Shown one piece after another: positions 22,588 to 27,179 of a stretch of 27,179 bases of DNA. The stretch is taken from assembly GCA_004554085.1 (NCBI GenBank), contig SFNY01000043.1:1-27179 (forward strand). The letters run 5' to 3'. Made by a program: the position numbers and the translations under genes. How positions within the stretch are numbered: position 1 is the first letter of the stretch; every line of letters starts with the position of its first letter. Source of the stretch: Clostridiales bacterium (lineage in GTDB: Bacteria > Bacillota > Clostridia > Christensenellales > Aristaeellaceae). The notes beneath the pieces are model-generated. The model had not been told where the DNA came from and ran no database searches. It saw only the letters and a program-made list of their open reading frames with translations.

Positions 22588-25539
22588 ATGGCAAACGAAA
22601 TAATGCTCTCGCTGGGAATCGACATCGGTTCCACCACAGCGAAGGTCGTCCTGATGGAAGGCGACCGGATTCTATATGAAAAGTACGAGCGCCACTTCTC
22701 CCAGGTGCGCCAGAAGACGCTAGAGCTGCTGGAGGAGCTGCGGCCGCAGCTGACGGGTAAGCGCTTCACCGCCGCGATCAGCGGTTCGGCGGGCCTTGGC
22801 ATGGCCGAGGCCGCAGGCATCTCCTTCGTGCAGGAGGTCTACGCAACCGGCGAGGCCGTGCGGCGCTACGAGCCGGACGCCAGCGTGGTGATCGAGCTGG
22901 GCGGCGAGGACGCGAAGGTGATCTTCTTCGACCATGGCCTGGACGAGCGCATGAACGGCAGCTGTGCGGGCGGCACCGGCGCGTTCATCGACCAGATGGC
23001 GGTGCTGCTGAACATGAGCGTGGAGGAGATGGACGCGGCGAGCCTGACCCACCAGCGCCTCTACCCCATCGCGTCCCGCTGCGGCGTATTCGCCAAGAGC
23101 GACATCCAGCCGCTGCTGAACCAGGGCGCAAGCAAGGCGGACGTAGCGGCCAGCATCTACCAGGCGGTGGTGAACCAGACCATCGCGGGACTTGCCCAGG
23201 GCCGGAAGATCGAGGGCAAGGTCATGTTCCTCGGCGGGCCGCTGTACTATTGTAAGGGGCTGCGCCAGCGCTTTCAGCAGACGCTGAAGCTGGACGACGC
23301 GCACGCGATCTTCCCCGAGTACGCGCGCTTTGCGGTGGCGCTGGGCGCGTGCCTGTACGCGGCGCACTCCGGCGAGAGCTACACCATCGACAGCATTACT
23401 GCCGCCATCCGATCCAGCATCGGCAAGGGCGCGACCCAGACGAACCGGCTCAAACCGCTGTTCGAGACGGAGGCCGACTACGAGGCCTTCCGCCTGCGCC
23501 ACAGTCAGGCGACCGTGGCGGTGGAGGACATCGCGCGCTACTCCAACCGTTACAGCGGTCGGGCGTGGCTGGGCGTGGACTGCGGCAGCACCACCACCAA
23601 GCTGGTGCTGATCTCCGAGGACAAGCGCATCCTCTACTCCTACTACGCCTCCAACCAGGGCAACCCCGTGGAGCGGGTACGCGCGGAGCTTGAAAAGATC
23701 TACGCCCTCTGCGGCGACCGCATCACGATCTGCGGCAGCGCCGCCACCGGCTACGGCGAGGATCTGATCCGCAGCGCCTTCCGCGTGGACGAGGGCCTGG
23801 TCGAGACCATCGCCCACTACACCGCCGCGCGCCACTTCCGCCCGGACGTGGACTTCATTCTGGACATCGGCGGTCAGGACATCAAGTGCTTCAAGATTCG
23901 CGGCGGGGCCATCGACTCCATCATGCTCAACGAGGCCTGCTCCTCGGGCTGCGGCTCCTTCATCGAGACCTTCGCCCGGTCGATGGGCAAGAGCGTTGCG
24001 GAGTTCGCCGAGTGCGGCCTGCGCGCAAAGGCCCCGGTGGATCTGGGCACCCGCTGCACGGTGTTCATGAACTCCTCGGTCAAGCAGAGCCAGAAGGACG
24101 GTGCGACCATCGAGGACATTTCGGCGGGCCTGTCGGTGAGCGTGGTCAAGAACGCGCTGTACAAGGTCATCCGCGCCAACTCCCCGGAGGAGCTTGGGCG
24201 CAACATCGTGGTGCAGGGCGGCACCTTCCTGAACGACGCGGTGCTGCGCGCCTTCGAGATGGAGATGGGCGCAAACGTGATCCGTCCCTCCATTGCGGGG
24301 CTGATGGGGGCCTACGGCGCGGCGCTGCACGCCATGCGCTTTGAAAAGAGCAGCCTGATCTCCGCTGAAGAATTGAAGGACTTCCGCCACGACGCGAAGT
24401 CCGCCGTGTGCAACGGCTGCACCAACCACTGCCACCTGACGGTGAACCTCTTCCCCGGCGGGCGGAAGTTCATCTCCGGCAACCAGTGCCAGAGGGGCGC
24501 GGGTGCGGCGAAGGCGGATCTGGAGCTGCCCAACCTGCACGCCATCAAGCGCGAGGCGCTGTCCGCGCTGAAGGGCATGCCGGGCAAGCACGGCAAGCTG
24601 GGACTTCCGCTGGCGCTGGGCATGTACGAGCTGGCTCCGCTGTGGCACGCCATCTTCACCCAGCTGGGCTTCGAGGTGGTGCTGAGCAAGCTCTCCACGA
24701 GACAGACCTACGAGCGCGGCCAGTTCTCCATTCCCTCGGACACCGCCTGCTATCCGGCGAAGATCATGCACGGCCACATCGAGGAGCTGATCGACGCGGG
24801 CGTGGAGCGCATCTTCTACCCCTGCCTGAGCTACAACGTGGACGAACACGCCGGCGACAACCACTACAACTGCCCGGTGGTGGCCTACTACGCGGAGCTG
24901 CTCCACGGCAACATGGAGCGCCTTCAGGAAGTGGACTTCATGTACCCCTACCTCAGCGTGGAGGACCCGAAGAAGCTGACGGCCACGCTGCACCGGGCGC
25001 TGACGGAGCACGGCTTCTCCTTCCGAAAGGGCGAGGTGCGCGAGGCCGTGCGCGCGGGCTTTGCCGCCTACCACGCCCACATGCAGCGGGTGCATGAGGC
25101 CGGCGAAGCCGCCATCGAATTTGCCCGGAAGCATGGCAGGCGCATCATGATCCTTGCGGGCCGTCCCTACCACGCAGATCCGGAGATCGGCCACGGCATC
25201 GACAAGCTGGCGACCTCGCTGGGCTTCGTGGTGGTCAGCGAGGACAGCGTGTGCCATCTGGAGCCCAAGCAGGACGTGCACGTGCTGAACCAGTGGACCT
25301 ACCACTCCCGGCTGTACCGCGCCGCGCGCTACGCCACGGAGCACGACGACACCGAGCTTGTGCAGCTGGTATCCTTCGGCTGCGGCCTGGACGCCATCAC
25401 CACCGACGAGGTGCGCGCCATTCTGGAGGGCGCGGGCAAGCTCTACACCCAGATCAAGATTGACGAAATCACCAACCTCGGCGCGGTGCGCATCCGCTTG
25501 CGCAGCCTGCTGGGCGCATTGGAGGAAAGGGGCAAGTGA
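22588..25539 (+). CDS. 2-hydroxyacyl-CoA dehydratase activase-like protein, two BadF/BadG domains
   Basis: The 983-residue protein carries two ASKHA (BcrAD/BadFG) ATPase domains and a third conserved region (DUF2229). Domain 1 (about 7-260) has GIDIGSTTAKVVL, ELGGEDAK and cysteines 126 and 165. Domain 2 (about 327-582) has GVDCGSTTTKLVL, DIGGQDIK and CSSGCGSFIE (451, 455), with Cys490. HgdC-type activases hold a [4Fe-4S] cluster between subunits with two such cysteines each. The third region starts with CNGCTNHC (608, 611, 615) and Cys634, a likely further Fe-S site. By family, it should be an ATP-driven electron donor to a reductase or dehydratase; the acceptor is unknown. No hgdAB genes are seen. 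The downstream gene follows after one base. Confidence 0.88.
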   Translation: MANEIMLSLGIDIGSTTAKVVLMEGDRILYEKYERHFSQVRQKTLELLEELRPQLTGKRFTAAISGSAGLGMAEAAGISFVQEVYATGEAVRRYEPDASVVIELGGEDAKVIFFDHGLDERMNGSCAGGTGAFIDQMAVLLNMSVEEMDAASLTHQRLYPIASRCGVFAKSDIQPLLNQGASKADVAASIYQAVVNQTIAGLAQGRKIEGKVMFLGGPLYYCKGLRQRFQQTLKLDDAHAIFPEYARFAVALGACLYAAHSGESYTIDSITAAIRSSIGKGATQTNRLKPLFETEADYEAFRLRHSQATVAVEDIARYSNRYSGRAWLGVDCGSTTTKLVLISEDKRILYSYYASNQGNPVERVRAELEKIYALCGDRITICGSAATGYGEDLIRSAFRVDEGLVETIAHYTAARHFRPDVDFILDIGGQDIKCFKIRGGAIDSIMLNEACSSGCGSFIETFARSMGKSVAEFAECGLRAKAPVDLGTRCTVFMNSSVKQSQKDGATIEDISAGLSVSVVKNALYKVIRANSPEELGRNIVVQGGTFLNDAVLRAFEMEMGANVIRPSIAGLMGAYGAALHAMRFEKSSLISAEELKDFRHDAKSAVCNGCTNHCHLTVNLFPGGRKFISGNQCQRGAGAAKADLELPNLHAIKREALSALKGMPGKHGKLGLPLALGMYELAPLWHAIFTQLGFEVVLSKLSTRQTYERGQFSIPSDTACYPAKIMHGHIEELIDAGVERIFYPCLSYNVDEHAGDNHYNCPVVAYYAELLHGNMERLQEVDFMYPYLSVEDPKKLTATLHRALTEHGFSFRKGEVREAVRAGFAAYHAHMQRVHEAGEAAIEFARKHGRRIMILAGRPYHADPEIGHGIDKLATSLGFVVVSEDSVCHLEPKQDVHVLNQWTYHSRLYRAARYATEHDDTELVQLVSFGCGLDAITTDEVRAILEGAGKLYTQIKIDEITNLGAVRIRLRSLLGALEERGK

Positions 25540-25540
25540 T

Positions 25541-26760
25541 ATGAATGCAGATTACATTCCTTTCACAAAGGAAATGAAAAAGGACTACACCATACTTGTG
25601 CCCACGATGCTGCCCATGCACTTCAGGATGATCATGAGCGTGCTGAGCACCTACGGCTACAAGATGGAGCTGCTGGACAAGTCCGGCCCGGAGATCGCGG
25701 CCACGGGACTGAAGTACGTGCACAACGACACCTGCTACCCGGCGATTCTGGTGATCGGCCAGTTCATCCACGCACTCCAGACCGGCGGGCACGACCCGAA
25801 CAAGGTGGCGCTGATCTACTTCCAGACCGGCGGCGGCTGTCGCGCGTCGAATTACGTGTCTCTCCTGCGCAAGGCCCTCGCCAAGGCGGGCTATCCCCAG
25901 GTTCCGGTGATCTCCTTCAGCTTCCAGGGCATCGAGAAGCACCCGGGCTTCGACATCGGCGTGAAGGAGCTGATGGCGGTGGCCTGCGCGGTGCTCTACG
26001 GCGATTTGCTGATGACACTGGTGAACCAGACCAAGCCCTACGAAAAACAGGCGGGCGCTGCCCAGGCCTGTGCGGACAAATGGACGCAACGTCTGGGCCA
26101 CGAACTGGGCACGAACTCCCGCACCGCACTGTCGAAGCTCAAGAAGAACTACCGCGCGATCCTGAAGGACTTCGCCGCCATCGAGCGCGAGGCGCGCGAC
26201 ACCGTGCGCGTGGGCGTGGTGGGCGAGATCTTCGTCAAATACTCCCCGCTGGGCAACAACAACCTGGAGGACTTCCTCGTGCGCGAGGGCGCGGAGGTGG
26301 AGGTTCCCGGACTGCTGGACTTCCTGCTCTACTGCGTGTACAACAATGTGCTGGACTACAAGCTCTACAGGCGCATCAGCTTCGCCGCCTACCTGGGCGC
26401 GAGCATCGCATGGAAGTACCTGCTGCACTGCAAGCACGTGATGATCAACTGCATCAACGAGCAGGGCGTCTTCCGCGCGCCCACGCCCTTCGAGCACACC
26501 ATCACCCTGGCCCGGGACTGCCTGGGCATCGGCGCGAAGATGGGCGAGGGCTGGCTGCTAACCTCGGAGATGCTGGAACTGGCGGAGTCCGGCGCGGAGA
26601 ACATCGTGTGCACCCAGCCCTTCGGCTGCCTGCCGAACCACATCTGCGGCAAGGGCATGATGAAGCCCATCAAGGACCGCAACCCCAACGTGAACATCGT
26701 CGCCATCGACTACGACCTCGGCCTGAATGAAAACGGCCTGCCTCTCCTGTATCTGAATAA
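25541..26760 (+). CDS. Activase-associated HgdB-like protein, end of frame uncertain
   Basis: About 405 residues match the C-terminal third of the large (about 1,400-residue) activase-type proteins, here a separate gene one base after the first part, with GGAGGAAAGGGG upstream. Conserved blocks are GLKYVHNDTCYPAILVIGQF (Cys65), TGGGCRASNYVSLLRKAL (Cys100), GVVGEIFVKYSPLGNNNLE, KMGEGWLLTSEMLEL and CTQPFGCLPNHICGKGM (Cys357, 363, 369). These cysteines could bind an Fe-S cluster as in the HgdB/double-cubane family. After NIVAIDYD (base 26716) family similarity is lost. The frame then has no stop up to the right edge, passing a terminator hairpin, while TGAATAA at 26754-26760 holds stops in both other frames. 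A late frameshift is likely, so the end given is an estimate. Confidence 0.82.
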
Positions 26761-26786
26761 GCTGCGACCCGAATCCATTGAAAACA

Positions 26787-26820
26787 CCCCGTTGCACCGA
26801 TGGTTCACAATGCAACGGGG
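26787..26820. terminator. Convergent terminator hairpin
   Basis: A perfect ten-base inverted repeat (CCCCGTTGCA and TGCAACGGGG) with a 14-base loop sits between the plus-strand activase gene and the minus-strand Ig-like gene. TGTTTTC follows on the minus strand and CGTCGTTTATTC on the plus strand, so it may serve both directions, better on the minus strand. Confidence 0.7.
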
Positions 26821-26923
26821 CGTCGTTTATTCATTTCAAACCGTCCCAGCGTCCAGGCTCATCGATCCGGGAGGTACGCTCGATCTTCATCCATGCGACC
26901 GGCAAAACAGTCGCTTCGCATGC

Positions 26924-27179
26924 TTATTTCACGACCTTGACCTTCACCTTGTCGTACTTCCCGTTGTGGGTCCTGACGGTGATGGTGACAGTGCCCTCCT
27001 TGACGGGGGTGACCACGCCGTTCGGATCGACCGTGGCAACCTTGGTGCTGGAGGAAGTCCAGCTCAGTTTCCGCGTCGCCGTCGCGGGCTGCATCGTCGC
27101 ATGCAGCGTCAGCGTGCTCCCCATCTCCAGCGTCACCGTGCCCTCCCTGTCCAGCACCACGCCGGTGGGCTTGTAGGGA
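26924..27179 (-). CDS. Big_2 bacterial Ig-like domain protein, C-terminal part
   Basis: The frame enters from the right edge, so only the last 85 or so residues are seen. They form one Big_2 (group 2 Ig-like) domain: PTGVVLDREGTVTLEMGSTL, then LSWTSSSTKVATVDPNGVV with TPVKEGTVTITV, and a lysine-rich end KYDKVKVKVVK. Such domains sit in extracellular adhesins or cell-wall proteins, usually in tandem. There is no sorting signal or membrane anchor after the domain. A GTG at 27160 could be taken as a start, but the domain begins before it, so the gene is partial. Confidence 0.85.
   Translation of the reverse strand, partial: PYKPTGVVLDREGTVTLEMGSTLTLHATMQPATATRKLSWTSSSTKVATVDPNGVVTPVKEGTVTITVRTHNGKYDKVKVKVVK

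Noticed and set aside
22720..25344. 874-codon minus-strand frame opposite the activase
   Set aside because: Long but antisense to a protein with two ATPase domains; composition is His/Ala/Val/Leu-rich with no motif.

Overview
The window reads as chromosomal DNA of a GC-rich, endospore-forming member of the Clostridia. The evidence is a spoIIGA-sigE pair, a YlmC/YmxH-type PRC-barrel gene, NrdR next to a PhoP/PhoR-type two-component system, and strong -35/-10 promoters with AGGAGG-type ribosome sites. A narrower placement is not safe from sequence alone. Solute-binding proteins with SPase I-like signals and no lipobox hint at a Christensenellales-like group, but that is inference.

Layout. (1) 297-3581, minus strand: pxpA-pxpB-pxpC-ycsI, an ATP-dependent 5-oxoprolinase operon with its usual DUF1445 companion. 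(2) 3804-7818, plus strand, divergent from it: a branched-chain-amino-acid-type ABC importer (binding protein, two permeases, one ATPase) behind a near-perfect promoter. The ATPase loses its 3' end at about 7794. (3) 7611-14078, minus strand: a sugar-type ABC importer operon (dual-cassette ATPase, permease, binding protein, second permease) ending in a YesN/AraC response regulator, which loses its own 3' end at the same base, about 7794. So two convergent genes are joined tail to tail, and livF and any histidine kinase partner are absent. (4) About 14.05-15.16 kb: no intact gene, only frameshifted remnants and short direct repeats. (5) 15161-15329: a complete tRNA-Lys(CUU) unit with promoter and terminator. 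(6) 15372-20420, minus strand: a close-packed set in transcription order ylmC, nrdR, phoP-like, phoR-like, ROK fructokinase, TraX-like. (7) 20791-22315, plus strand: spoIIGA and sigE, followed by a terminator; no sigG follows. (8) 22588 to about 26760, plus strand: a two-gene version of the large 2-hydroxyacyl-CoA dehydratase activase protein. (9) 26924 to the right edge, minus strand: the end of a Big_2 (bacterial Ig-like) surface protein.

How the parts fit. The divergent pxp and liv-type units share one 350-bp control region with two consensus promoters and several palindromes, so the importer may feed 5-oxoproline or a related amino acid to the 5-oxoprolinase. The second importer appears to be locally controlled by its terminal response regulator. 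Spore control is represented by the SpoIIGA protease and its substrate pro-sigma-E.

No clearly new defence or mobile system was found. The most informative oddities are the tail-to-tail truncation at 7794, a NrdR lacking its conserved C-terminal block, a spoIIGA frame without a stop before sigE, and an activase second half without an in-frame stop. Several of these could be draft-assembly errors and should be tested as such first.
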